64,000 nt of DNA from Geminicoccaceae bacterium (lineage in GTDB: Bacteria > Pseudomonadota > Alphaproteobacteria > Geminicoccales > Geminicoccaceae), in contig AP024683.1 of NCBI GenBank assembly GCA_025999455.1, positions 2,916,451-2,980,450 of the forward strand. Reading direction: 5' to 3'. Shown here in pieces: positions 7,981-16,697 of this stretch (the first letter of the stretch is position 1; each line of letters opens with the position of its first letter). The translations under genes and the position numbers were made by a program. The notes under the pieces are model-generated. The model was not told the DNA's origin, made no database searches, and saw nothing but the letters and a program-made list of their open reading frames with translations.

Positions 7981-9426
7981 GTGGACGAGAACGATGCGGG
8001 AAACGCGACGTCGGGCGGCCGCCATCTCGTGCTCTGTTGCGACGGCACCTGGAACGATCCGCGCAGCCGCACGAACGTCCGGCTGATCTTCGAGTTCTTG
8101 GCCGAACGCTGCGGCCGCGCGCCGGTCGAAGAGGGTGAGACGGCCGTTCTCGGACCGTGCCCCGCACCGGGCGGCGGCGAGATCCTCGCCTTCTACCAGA
8201 CCGGGCTCGGCACGCTGCCGGGCGAGCGGATCCGAGGCGGTCTCTTCGGCTACGGCCTGTCGCGCAAAGTGGCCGAGGCGTACGCCTTTCTCTGCCGGCA
8301 CTGGCGAGCCGGCGACGTCATCCACCTCGTGGGCTTCTCGCGCGGCGCGTTCATCGCCCGCTCGCTGAGCGGTGTCGTGGGCCGCCTCGGCCTCTTGCCG
8401 GCGGAAACTCCACGGGACCGCCTCTACGACGCCGTTCGGGCGAGCCAGGAAGGCCGGGCGGTCCCGCGAGGGGAACGCCTGCCGACGATCCGCTTCCTGG
8501 GCGTGTTCGACACGGTGGGCGCGCTCGGTATCCCGCTGCCGCAATTCAACTGGCTCAACCGGTTCTTCGGGCTCACCCGCTTCCACGACACGGTGCTCTC
8601 GCCGGTCGTCGAGCAGGCTTGCCAGGCACTCGCGATCGACGAACGGCGCGGCAACTTCCGGCCCGTCGTCTGGTCGCGGCGGCCCGGCTTCGTCCGGCTG
8701 CCGGACGGCAGCGAGACCGCGATCCGCCAGCGCGTGCTGCAGGTCTGGTTCGCCGGCTCGCACGGCGACGTGGGCGGCGGCTATCCGGAGCGCGATCTGA
8801 GCGACGTCGCACTCCGTTGGATGTTGCGGCGGATGGAAAAGGCCGGGTTGCCGCTCGGCGCGGACTGGGAAACGGCCCGCCCGGGCTGGGGCGAGCCGCT
8901 CGGCCTGCGCCACGACTCGACCCGCGGCATCTTTCGTCTCGCCGAAGGGGGTGTCGGCGCCGTCTTGCGCGCCGTGTTCCCGGCCGGTTCCTTTCTTTTC
9001 CGCTTGGCACCGTTGTTCGACCTGCTCCAGGTGGGCCCGTACGACCGGCCGCTCGTGGGCGAGATCCAGGCCGACGACCCCCACCTCTTCTCGGTTCCGG
9101 TCGGCCTGCAGGTCCACGAGTCGGTGGTCGAGCGCTTCGCCACGGGCGGCATGCCGGACAAGGTGCGCCGGGCGCTCGAGGCGAACATCCGCGTCTTCCG
9201 CGAGCCCGAGCGGCCCGCCAGCCCGGGCGCCCGTCTCGACGGCAGCAACGTGATCCTCCTCGACCGCTCGCCGAACGGCGCGGCGGTGAAGATCGAGCGC
9301 GGTGCCCCGCCGGCGCCGGGGACGAGCGTGACGCTCGAGCTGCCCGACGAGCCCTCCCCTCGCCGGGCGCGCGTCGCCTGGCGGCGCGAGGATCGGGTGG
9401 GCCTCGCCTTCGAACGGGCCGCCTGA
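7981..9426 (+). CDS. DUF2235 alpha/beta-hydrolase fused to a C-terminal PilZ domain
   Basis: Protein of 481 residues. The N-terminal about 390 residues are a DUF2235 domain, an alpha/beta-hydrolase fold that includes T6SS Tle1-type phospholipases: CDGTWND at residues 20-26 and the nucleophile elbow GFSRGA at 118-123 (Ser120). The last 75 residues look like a PilZ domain, the c-di-GMP receptor fold, with RxxxR (R407, R411) and DxSxxG (DRSPNG, 428-433), ending in ..VAWRREDRVGLAFE. I chose the GTG at 7981 because GGGAGG lies 6 bp upstream. No secretion genes are nearby. A c-di-GMP-gated lipase or esterase is inference from the domain pairing. Confidence 0.85.
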   Translation: MDENDAGNATSGGRHLVLCCDGTWNDPRSRTNVRLIFEFLAERCGRAPVEEGETAVLGPCPAPGGGEILAFYQTGLGTLPGERIRGGLFGYGLSRKVAEAYAFLCRHWRAGDVIHLVGFSRGAFIARSLSGVVGRLGLLPAETPRDRLYDAVRASQEGRAVPRGERLPTIRFLGVFDTVGALGIPLPQFNWLNRFFGLTRFHDTVLSPVVEQACQALAIDERRGNFRPVVWSRRPGFVRLPDGSETAIRQRVLQVWFAGSHGDVGGGYPERDLSDVALRWMLRRMEKAGLPLGADWETARPGWGEPLGLRHDSTRGIFRLAEGGVGAVLRAVFPAGSFLFRLAPLFDLLQVGPYDRPLVGEIQADDPHLFSVPVGLQVHESVVERFATGGMPDKVRRALEANIRVFREPERPASPGARLDGSNVILLDRSPNGAAVKIERGAPPAPGTSVTLELPDEPSPRRARVAWRREDRVGLAFERAA

Positions 9427-9441
9427 GTTCCGGTGCCGAGC

Positions 9442-9888
9442 TCAGGGCAGGTCGGCGGCGACGATGTCCGGACCGCGCCCGAGATAAAGGGACTTGAAGC
9501 GCGCCCGCCAGGCCTCGAAGTCCCAGGGCTCCTGCGTGGGCTCGAGGGCACCTGGCCGTGGCAAGTAGACCTGCGCCGCGAGCCGCTCGCCCGAGCGGAG
9601 CTCGACCTCGCAGATGACGCGCCGATAGCCCTCGCCTTCGTAGGCGTCGAGCCGGTCGAGATCGGCGGCCGAGGCGTGACGCCAGAGCCGGCCCTCGACC
9701 CGTTCGCCGGGGGCCGGAAGGAGCATCGGGTAGCTCGCCCCCCGCACCCGCACGCGCCGCCACCCCGAGAGCGTCGCGAGCTCGAGGGCGCTTTCCGCGA
9801 CCGGCCGGCCGATCACGAGGCCGAGCACGTCGGGATCCACGAGGGTGCCGTAGAAGAAGAGCGGGGTCTCCCCGGCGGGCTCGCTCAC
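9442..9888 (-). CDS. gamma-glutamylcyclotransferase-like (AIG2 family) protein
   Basis: Small cytoplasmic protein (148 aa) of the AIG2/gamma-glutamylcyclotransferase fold. The FYGTL motif is near residues 12-16, and the acidic residue expected for catalysis is in DAYEGEGYRR (about 91-100). The GTG start at 9888 overlaps the TGA of brnA (GTGA), so it is coupled to the toxin-antitoxin genes. Its frame is also continuous, without a stop, with the brnT frame 340 bp upstream; I treat this as accidental read-through, because the intervening 100 residues are arginine/proline-rich and match no family. The substrate is not known. Confidence 0.8.
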   Translation of the reverse strand: MSEPAGETPLFFYGTLVDPDVLGLVIGRPVAESALELATLSGWRRVRVRGASYPMLLPAPGERVEGRLWRHASAADLDRLDAYEGEGYRRVICEVELRSGERLAAQVYLPRPGALEPTQEPWDFEAWRARFKSLYLGRGPDIVAADLP

Positions 9889-10242
9889 CGCTCGGGCTCT
9901 CCCGACGGCTCGCCCGGGGCCTGCCGGCCGGCGCGTGCCGCTTCGACCGCGTCGCGATGGCGCTCCATGTAGCCGCGCAAGATCGTGTTGACCCGGCTCT
10001 GCCAGCCACCACCGAGCGACTTGAACCAGTCGAGGACGTCGGCGTCGAGGCGGATCGAGACCCGGCGCTGGGGCGGAGGCTCGACGAGCCGAGCTTCGGC
10101 CCAGAAAACCGCATCGGTCGGAGGCCCGGCGTCGGGATCGCTCGCCACCGCGCGCGCCACCTCGGCGTCGGTCATCCGACGGAGCCGCTTCCAATCCGTC
10201 CGGCCCGGCGGCGCGGTCAGCGGATCCGAACGCACGATGGAA
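9885..10242 (-). CDS. brnA: BrnA-type antitoxin
   Basis: Antitoxin of the BrnT/BrnA type II system. The conserved regions are TDWKRLRRMTDAEVARAVASD in the N-terminal part and the ribbon-helix-helix DNA-binding part RRVSIRLDADVLDWFKSLG followed by SRVNTILRGYMERH. The antitoxin binds the RNase toxin and autorepresses the operon. The frame is open far upstream into brnT; the start given is the GTG that opens VRSDPLTAPP, and the ATG of MTDAEV is a later alternative. The C-terminal tail after the RHH is about 20 residues longer than usual. It overlaps the following cyclotransferase gene by four bases. Confidence 0.8.
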
Positions 10243-10494
10243 GGCTTCTCTTTGCCTCTTTCCGGCCTTCCAGGCGCTGACGAGGCGGATTGCCCGGCCG
10301 CGGCGCGTGTAGACGATCTCGAGGACGACCCCGTCGACCTCGCCGAGCGCACGCCAACGCTCTTCACCGTAGTCACGTCGCTCGTCCTTCCGCTCGAGGA
10401 GCCGACCTCGGAACGCATGTTCGACGTCCTCGACATCGACCCCGTGCTTCTCGAGGTTGCGTCGGGCCTCGGCCGGGTCCCACTCGAACGTCAT
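10225..10494 (-). CDS. brnT: BrnT-type ribonuclease toxin, no in-frame stop at its normal end
   Basis: BrnT toxin, a RelE-like-fold ribonuclease. MTFEWDPAEARRNLEKHGV at the N-terminus and the later RRGRAIRLVSAWKA are the family hallmarks. The coordinates cover the about 90 residues that match the family. The frame has no stop where BrnT should end and stays open through brnA into the cyclotransferase gene at 9442, so the polypeptide would be 350 residues if translated as is. A lost stop or a small indel near the brnT/brnA junction (10225-10260) is the simplest reading. The toxin may be inactive or fused. Confidence 0.75.
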
Positions 10495-10579
10495 GCCGAG
10501 CCCCGAAACCGGGTCGGCCCCGTGGCACCCGAGCGCCGGCGCTCTCCTCCCTTAGATGATCGGAACGGCAGCGGAAGAA

Positions 10580-10608
10580 CCCCGGCGGACGGGTGCCGTC
10601 CGCCGGGG
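10580..10608 (-). terminator. rho-independent-type terminator hairpin after the binding-protein gene
   Basis: Perfect 11-bp inverted repeat (CCCCGGCGGAC / GTCCGCCGGGG) with a 7-base loop, 8 bp beyond the stop of the reverse-strand binding-protein gene. Read on that strand it is followed by TTCTTCC, a weak U-rich tract. It would end the permease/binding-protein operon before the BrnT start. Confidence 0.75.
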
Positions 10609-10615
10609 TCGGGTC

Positions 10616-11617
10616 TCACTTGGGCTGGGCGTTCCAGATCGCGTGCGTCCAGGCTCCCTGCGGCGGCTTCGAGATCACCGGATCCGAGCCACCCGCCAAC
10701 AGGACCTTGACTGTGCGCTCGTAGTCTTCGGGGTCGAGATAGCCGATGCCCTTCGAGCCGCCTTTGTCGATGAGCTTGGCGATCTCGCCCATCATCCGCT
10801 TCTGGTGCTTCTCGGTCTGAGCACCGGTCGTGTCGTTGTCGAGGACGATCATGGCCGCCTGGTCCTGGTTCTGGATCGCCCAGGCCCAGCCCTCCATCGA
10901 GGCTTTGAGGAAGCGGCCGAGCCGTTCGACCGCCTTGGGATCGGCGAGCGTGCGCTCGAGCGTGTAGAGCCCGTCCTCGAGCGTCGCCACACCCTGGTCC
11001 TCGTATTTGAAGACGACGAGGTCCTCGGGTTTGTAACCGGCATCGATGACTTGCCAATATTCGTTGTAGGTCATCGTGCTGATGCAATCCGCTTGCTTCT
11101 GCAGGAGCGGGTCGACGTTGAAGCCCTGCTTCAACACCGTGACCCCGTCCGGCCCGCCCGTGGTCTTGAGCCCGAGTTGGCTCATCCAGGACAGGAAAGG
11201 ATATTCGTTGCCGGCGAACCAGACGCCGAGCGTGCGGCCTTTGAAGTCGGTCTTGGGATCCTTGATGCCGGTGTCCTTCCGGCAGGTCAGCATCATGCCC
11301 GACTTCTTGAAGACCTGGGCGATGTTGACGAGCGGCAGGCCCTTCTCGCGCGCCGCCAATGCCGCCGGCATCCACTCGACGATGACGTCGGCACCCCCAC
11401 CCGCGATGACCTGCGGCGGAGCGATGTCCGGGCCGCCCGGCTTGATCGTCACGTCGAGCCCGTACTTGCTGTAGATGCCCTTGTCCTTGGCGACGAAGTA
11501 GCCGGCGAACTGGGCTTGCGTCACCCATTTGAGCTGCAGCGTCATCTTGTCGGCCGCCTCGGCCGTCGCAACCGAAAGCGCCAGTGCCGCGGCACCGGCC
11601 GAAAGGACCGTTCGCAT
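10616..11617 (-). CDS. NMT1/THI5-like ABC transporter substrate-binding protein
   Basis: Periplasmic binding protein (333 aa) of the NMT1/THI5/SsuA-like family. The ATG at 11617 follows a GGAGAGGAGG ribosome-binding site and starts a signal peptide cleaved after about residue 22 (..TAEA-ADK). The mature protein begins LQLKWVTQAQFAGYFVAKDK, typical of binding proteins for thiamine-precursor pyrimidines, riboflavin or related heterocycles; sulfonate and nitrate binders are more distant. It is the last gene of a reverse-strand operon with two permeases. No ATPase gene accompanies them here. Confidence 0.88.
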   Translation of the reverse strand: MRTVLSAGAAALALSVATAEAADKMTLQLKWVTQAQFAGYFVAKDKGIYSKYGLDVTIKPGGPDIAPPQVIAGGGADVIVEWMPAALAAREKGLPLVNIAQVFKKSGMMLTCRKDTGIKDPKTDFKGRTLGVWFAGNEYPFLSWMSQLGLKTTGGPDGVTVLKQGFNVDPLLQKQADCISTMTYNEYWQVIDAGYKPEDLVVFKYEDQGVATLEDGLYTLERTLADPKAVERLGRFLKASMEGWAWAIQNQDQAAMIVLDNDTTGAQTEKHQKRMMGEIAKLIDKGGSKGIGYLDPEDYERTVKVLLAGGSDPVISKPPQGAWTHAIWNAQPK

Positions 11618-11673
11618 CTTCGCCTCCTCTCCCGGACGGGGCCCATTGGACCGGCGTCGCCGCGACGCGCGGC

Positions 11674-12801
11674 TCAGCCCTCCACCCGCCGGAACGAGGG
11701 ATGCCAGAAGGTGAGCCGCCGTTCCAGAAGGGCGAGGAGCCCGTAGGCGGCGGAGCCCGAAACGGCCGCCACCGCGATCGTCGCCCAGACGAGGTCGAGC
11801 GCCATCTTCGCGACCTCGGTCGAGATCCGGAAACCCATGCCCACGATCGGCGTGCCGAAGAACTCGGCGACGATCGCGCCGATCAGGGCGAGGGTGCTGT
11901 TGATCTTCAAGGCGTTGAAGACGAAGGGGGCGGCCGTCGGCAGCCGCAGCTTCCAAAGTGTCACGAGGTACGAGGCCGCATAAGAGCGCATGAGATCCTG
12001 CTCGAGCCGGCCGGCGGCGCGCAGACCCTCGAGCGTGTTCACGAGCATCGGGAAGAAGGTCATGACGACCACGACCGCGGCCTTCGACTGCCAATCGAAG
12101 CCGAACCACATGACGAGGATCGGCGCGATCCCGACGATCGGAAGGGCCGCCACGAGATTGCCGAGCGGCAGGAGCCCGCGGGCGAGGAAGGGGATCCGGT
12201 CGGCCAACAGCGCCACGGCGAAGCCCGCGGCACAGCCCATGGCCCAGCCCGGGACGACGGCGCGCAGGAAGGTCTGGACGAAATCGGCGCGCAGGAGCTC
12301 GGCGTTCGCGACGAGCGCCCGGCCCACCGCCGAGGGCGGCGGCAAGAGCACGCCCGGAATGCCGAAGCCCCGGACCAGGAGCTCCCAGACGTAGAGGACC
12401 CCGATCCCGAAGAGCGCGGGCACGAGGAGGGCCGCCGGACCCCGCCTCGCGGTCGCGGCGGCGAGAAGCGCCATGGCCCGGAAGGCGGCGAGGACGAGGG
12501 CCAGGAGGAGGAGCCAGAGCCCCGGGGCGGCGAGCCCGGGCGGGGCGGCGGGGTCGATCACGAGGAGCGGGGCGGCCGAGGCCATGAGCACGGCCGCCGC
12601 GAGGGCGAGACCCGGCAGCGGGCCCGCGTGCGACCCTCGGGTCACCGCCGCGGCGAGCAGGAGGACGAGGAGGAGAAGAAAGGCGGTCGGGTGGGCGAAC
12701 CACCAGCCGGCCGGGCCGAGCGGCAGGAAGAGCGCGGCGACCGAGGCGACGAGCGCACCCGTCCCGGCGTCGGCGCGGCGTTCGCGCCCATCGCCGCTCA
12801 A
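11674..12801 (-). CDS. SsuC-type ABC transporter permease with extra N-terminal membrane domain
   Basis: Inner-membrane permease (375 aa) of the BPD_transp_1 family. The last 240 residues form the normal five- to six-helix permease core, with the EAA loop around WKLRLPTAAPFVFNALKI. The first 125 residues are an added, very hydrophobic segment with about four more predicted membrane helices, joined by PAAPPGL-type linkers; SsuC/ThiX-type permeases usually have about 260 residues. It overlaps the upstream permease gene by four bases (12798-12801). The two permeases are dissimilar at the N-terminus and probably form a heterodimer. Confidence 0.88.
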   Translation of the reverse strand: MSGDGRERRADAGTGALVASVAALFLPLGPAGWWFAHPTAFLLLLVLLLAAAVTRGSHAGPLPGLALAAAVLMASAAPLLVIDPAAPPGLAAPGLWLLLLALVLAAFRAMALLAAATARRGPAALLVPALFGIGVLYVWELLVRGFGIPGVLLPPPSAVGRALVANAELLRADFVQTFLRAVVPGWAMGCAAGFAVALLADRIPFLARGLLPLGNLVAALPIVGIAPILVMWFGFDWQSKAAVVVVMTFFPMLVNTLEGLRAAGRLEQDLMRSYAASYLVTLWKLRLPTAAPFVFNALKINSTLALIGAIVAEFFGTPIVGMGFRISTEVAKMALDLVWATIAVAAVSGSAAYGLLALLERRLTFWHPSFRRVEG

Positions 12802-13691
12802 GGGGCACCTCCGAGCTGGGCGCGCACGAACCGCTCGGCGAGCCCGACCGTGGCGACGAGGAGCGCGGCCAAGAGCGAGGCCACGACGAGGGCGGCCCAG
12901 ATCTGCACGGTCTGGCCGTAATAGGAGCCGGTCAAGAGTCGGGCCCCGAGCCCGGCCACCGCCCCGGTCGGGAGCTCGCCCACGATGGCGCCCACGAGCG
13001 CGATCGAGATCGCGACCTTCAAGCTCGCGAAGAGGAAGGGAAGCGAGGCCGGGAAGCGGAGGTAGCGCAGGACCTGGCCCTCGCTCGCGTTCCAGGTTTT
13101 CAAGAGCTCGAGTTGGATCGGCTCGGGCGAGCGCAGGCCCTTCACCATGCCGATCGTGACCGGGAAGAAGCAGAGATAGGTGCTGATCAAGGCCTTGGGC
13201 AGAAGGCCGGTGAGGCCGACCGCCGCCAGCACGACGACGATGATGGGTGCGATCGCGAGGATCGGCACGGTCTGCGAGGCGACGATCCAGGGGAGGAGCG
13301 CGCGGTCGAGCACCGGCAGATGGACGATCGCGACGGCGAGCAGGATGCCGAGGGCGGTGCCGAGCAGGAAGCCGAGGAGGGTCGAGGAGAGCGTGACCCA
13401 GGCGTGGTAGAGGAGCGAGCGGCGCGAGGTCGCCGGGAGACCGAGGGTCGTCTTGCGGATCTCGTCGAGGATCTGGTGCGGGGCGGGCAGCACCGGCCGT
13501 TCCATGGCCCAGGCCTCGGCCACGAGTTCGGCCGTGCCGGCCACCCGCCCCTCGCGCGCCCAGCGGTCGCGGATCTGGGGCGCGTTCAAGACCACCGCGG
13601 CGGCGTACCAGAGGAGCAGGATCGCGGCCACGACGACCGCGACCGGCCCCGCCTTCCCTTCCCCGATCCGCCGCCGGACCGCGCCGAGCAC
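12798..13691 (-). CDS. SsuC-type ABC transporter permease
   Basis: Inner-membrane permease (297 aa), first gene of the binding-protein/permease operon. The start is the GTG at 13691, preceded by GAGGAGG; the huge open frame running further upstream is antisense to the helicase operon and is not real. It has six membrane segments and an EAA loop in RYLRFPASLPFLFASLKVA. Its first about 24 codons, ribosome-binding site and leader lie in a 145-bp segment that is duplicated at 25757-25902, on the far side of the defence operon. Confidence 0.9.
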   Translation of the reverse strand: MLGAVRRRIGEGKAGPVAVVVAAILLLWYAAAVVLNAPQIRDRWAREGRVAGTAELVAEAWAMERPVLPAPHQILDEIRKTTLGLPATSRRSLLYHAWVTLSSTLLGFLLGTALGILLAVAIVHLPVLDRALLPWIVASQTVPILAIAPIIVVVLAAVGLTGLLPKALISTYLCFFPVTIGMVKGLRSPEPIQLELLKTWNASEGQVLRYLRFPASLPFLFASLKVAISIALVGAIVGELPTGAVAGLGARLLTGSYYGQTVQIWAALVVASLLAALLVATVGLAERFVRAQLGGAP

Positions 13692-13763
13692 CCCGCCTCC
13701 TCGCGCCTCCGTCCCGAGGGTTAGGGGCGCGAGGCGGCGCCTGTCGAGGGGGTGGGGGGTCGT
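13619..13763. repeat. direct repeat copy 1 (5' end of permease gene), left bracket of defence operon
   Basis: This 145-bp stretch covers the start codon, ribosome-binding site, first codons and leader of the reverse-strand permease gene. It is about 93-95% identical, in the same orientation, to 25757-25902. The only length difference is one base near 13710. Sequence similarity ends abruptly just past 13763 and fades to the left of 13619. The helicase/methyltransferase operon lies exactly between the two copies. By context this copy is the original, since it continues into an intact gene. Confidence 0.93.
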
Positions 13764-13775
13764 AAGTCGCGCGCC

Positions 13776-13804
13776 TTGGCGATCGCCCATTGGTTGTGTA
13801 GCAC
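13776..13804 (+). promoter_or_regulatory. candidate promoter of the defence operon
   Basis: TTGGCG and TAGCAC separated by 17 bp, 39 bp before the ATG at 13843, in the only non-coding space between the permease repeat and the operon. The -10 element is poor. The stretch starts immediately after the repeat ends, so the promoter would have come with the inserted DNA. Confidence 0.3.
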
Positions 13805-13842
13805 CGAGCAGCGATCGTGCCGTCGAACGCGGGGAGGCCGAC

Positions 13843-16697
13843 ATGGACGAAGCGGGTGCGGCCGAGCGCTGGTCACCGGGGAAGCTCGCGGCGGCCCGCG
13901 GGAGGCCGTGGATCGTCGTGGCTTCCGATCCGGCGACCGGCCTCGTCGAGTTGCGACCGCTCGCCGATCCGGACGAGGCCGCGAGCGCCCTCCTCCTCGA
14001 CCTGCGGCGCGAGACCATCCGACCGGCGACCTTCCCGCTGCCCGATCCGGCGCGCGCAGGTGACGCTTCGGGCGCGCTCGCGCTCTTCGATGCGAGCCGC
14101 CTCCTCCTGCGCAGTGCGGCCGCCCCTTGCGGGGGCTCGGCAAAATCTCCTGCACCCCACGCCCCTACCAGTACGTGCCGCTCCTCTTGGCGCTGCGCCG
14201 CCCCGATCCGGTCCGGCTCCTGATCGCCGACGACGTCGGCGTGGGCAAGACGATCGAGGCGGCACTCCTCGCCCGCGAGCTCGTCGATCGGGGGCTCGCG
14301 CGCCGGCTCGGCGTCCTCTGCCCCGCCCATCTCGTCGAGCAGTGGACCCGCGAGCTCAAGGAGAAGTTCGCCTTCCGGCCCGATCGGATCCAGCCCGCGA
14401 CCATGGCCGCACTCGAACGCCGCCTGCCGCGGCCGGATGCGAGCGTGTGGGCCTTCAGCGACTGCTTCGTGGCCTCGATCGACTTCGTCAAAGGCGAACG
14501 CCAGCGCGAAGCCTTCCTGCGCGACGCCCCGGATCTGTTGATCGTCGACGAGGCGCACGGCTGCGCCCGACCGGCCGGCGCGCGCAGCCGCGGCCAACAA
14601 TTGCGCTTCGAGCTCCTCGCGCGGCTCGTCGAACGTCGACCGAACCTCCACCTCGTGCTCGTCACCGCCACGCCGCATTCGGGCATCGAGGAGAGCTTCC
14701 GCTCGCTGCTCGGCTTGTTGAACCCGGCGTTCGACGGCGAGGACCGGCTCGACCGGCGCCGGCTCAAGCCCTTCCTCGTCCAGCGTCGGCGCCGCGACGT
14801 GGCGCGCTGGCTCGGCCCGACGACCCCGTTCCCGGAGCGCGCGCCGCGCGAGGTCACTTACCGGCTCGATCCCGACCAGGCCCGGCTGTTCGAGGCGGTG
14901 CTCGACCATTGCCGGGCGCGGGTGAGCGGCCCGGGCGGTACCCGCGACGCCCGCCAGCGCGTGCGCCACTGGGCGGCGATCGCGCTCTTGCGTTGTGTCC
15001 TCTCGAGCCCGCGCGCCGCCGCGACCGTCCTCACCCGCCGCGCCGGAGGCGGAGCACTGCTCACGGGCGAGGAGGATCCCGAGGCGATCGACGAGCGGTT
15101 CCGGCCGGACGTGTCGGACGCGGTCGACGAGACCGCGACGAGCGATCTCGCTCCGTCGGCCCCGCTCGACGCCGAGGCCCCGACCCTGCCCGAGGCCGAT
15201 CGTCGCCGTCTGAACGAGCTCGCCCGCCGGGCCGCCGCCCTCGAGGGCCCCGAACGCGACCCCAAGCTCGCCGCCGCCATCCGCGAACTGCAGGGCCTTC
15301 TCGCGCGCGGATTCTCCCCGATCGTCTTCTGCCGGTTCGTGCCGACCGCGAGCTATCTCGCCGACCATCTCGCCCGCGCCCTGCCCGGCGTCGAGGTCGC
15401 GGCGGTCACCGGCGAGCTCGCCGAGGAGGTGCGCCGCGAGCGGATCGAGGCGCTCGCCCGGGCACCGCGCCGGCTCCTCGTCGCGACCGACTGCCTTTCC
15501 GAAGGCATCAACCCCCAGGACCATTTCGACGCGGTCCTCCATTACGATCTGCCCTGGAACCCGAACCGCCTCGAGCAGCGCGAGGGCCGGGTCGACCGCT
15601 TCGGCCAAGCGAAGCCCGTGGTCGAGACGGTCGTCCTCTACGGTGCGGACAACGAGGTCGACCTCGCGGTGCTCGAGGTCCTGATCCGCAAGGCGCGCGA
15701 GATCCGCGCGGTGTTGGGCGTCGCGGTGCCGGTCCCGGCCGGCGCCGAAGAGGTGCTGGATGCGGTCGTCGCCTCGGTGTTGCTGCGCCGCGACCGCCGC
15801 CGCCAGCTCCGCCTCGACTTCGAGGACGAGGACCGGACCCGCTCCCTCCTCGCCGCCTGGGACCGGGCGGTCGAGGCCGAGCGTGAGGACCGCACCTACT
15901 TCGCCCAGGAAGGGATCCGCCCCGAGGAGGTCGTGAACGACCTCGCCGAGCTCTACCGCGTGCTCGGCGATCCGGCCGCCGTCGAACGCTTCCTGCGCAC
16001 CGTGCTGCCGCGCCTCGGCGGCTTCCTCCGGCCGACCGCGCGGCCCGACCGGTTCCTCCTCCACCCGGGCGAGCAGGAGAAGGAGCTCGCCGCACTCCTC
16101 GGCGGCGAGGTCCCGGTCGAGGTCTGCTTCGACCGCCTCCTCGACCCCGAGGCCCTCCATCTCGGGCGCACGCATCCCTTCGTCGAACGGCTCGCCGCCC
16201 GGGTCACGGGCCTCGCCCTCGAGGGCCGCGACGGCGGGCTCTTCGCCCGCTGCGGTGCCGCGCGCACGCCGCTCGTACGCGAGATCACGGCCCTCCTCCT
16301 CCTCCGCCTGCGCTACACGCTCGAAGAGGGCCGCGCCGAACGCTTCGCCGAGGAGGTCCGGGTCGTGGCCGCGACCCTCGACGATGCCGAGCGCCTCGCC
16401 TTCCTCGAACCACTCGACGCGACGGGGCTCGAGCTCCTCGAGCGGGCCGAACCGGTCGCCCCCGAACCGACCCGCTTCGAGCGCACGAGCTGGCTCGAAC
16501 GGTTCCTCGCGGCGATCCGCGCCGAGCCGCGCTGGCACGAGCCCGTGACCCGGGCGCGGAGGGCGGCGCTCGAGGCGCAGCACCGGCGGATCCGGGCCCT
16601 CGGCGGGGAGACCGGCCGCTTCCGCGTCCGGCCCCACGCCCCGCCCGATCTCTTGGGCCTCTTCCTCCTCTTCCCGACCACCGGAGACCGGCCGTGA
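13843..16697 (+). pseudogene. SNF2-family helicase, DrmD-like, interrupted by a -1 frameshift
   Basis: First gene of a three-gene operon; it would encode about 951 residues if the frame were restored. The ATG at 13843 follows GGGGAGG. Residues 1-94 (GKLAAARGRPWIVV..ALFDASRLLLRSAAAP) are in one frame; from about 14124 the protein continues in the -1 frame as LRGLGKISCTPRPYQYVPL, the normal continuation. One base appears missing from the C run at 14123-14126. The rest is a full SNF2 motor: Walker A DDVGVGKTIEA (14231), VDEAHG (14545), ATPHSG (14670), and helicase C ending in LEQREGRVDRFGQ (15600). The end, RPHAPPDLLGLFLLFP, is as in DISARM DrmD proteins. Either a recent mutation or a sequencing error. 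Confidence 0.82.

Noticed and set aside
9442-10494. A genuine 350-residue BrnT-cyclotransferase fusion protein
   Set aside because: The 100-residue link is the out-of-frame reading of brnA; the cyclotransferase has its own GTG start overlapping the brnA stop.
14122-14140. Programmed -1 frameshifting in the DrmD-like gene
   Set aside because: No X XXY YYZ slippery heptamer in the correct phase; a one-base deletion in a C run is simpler.
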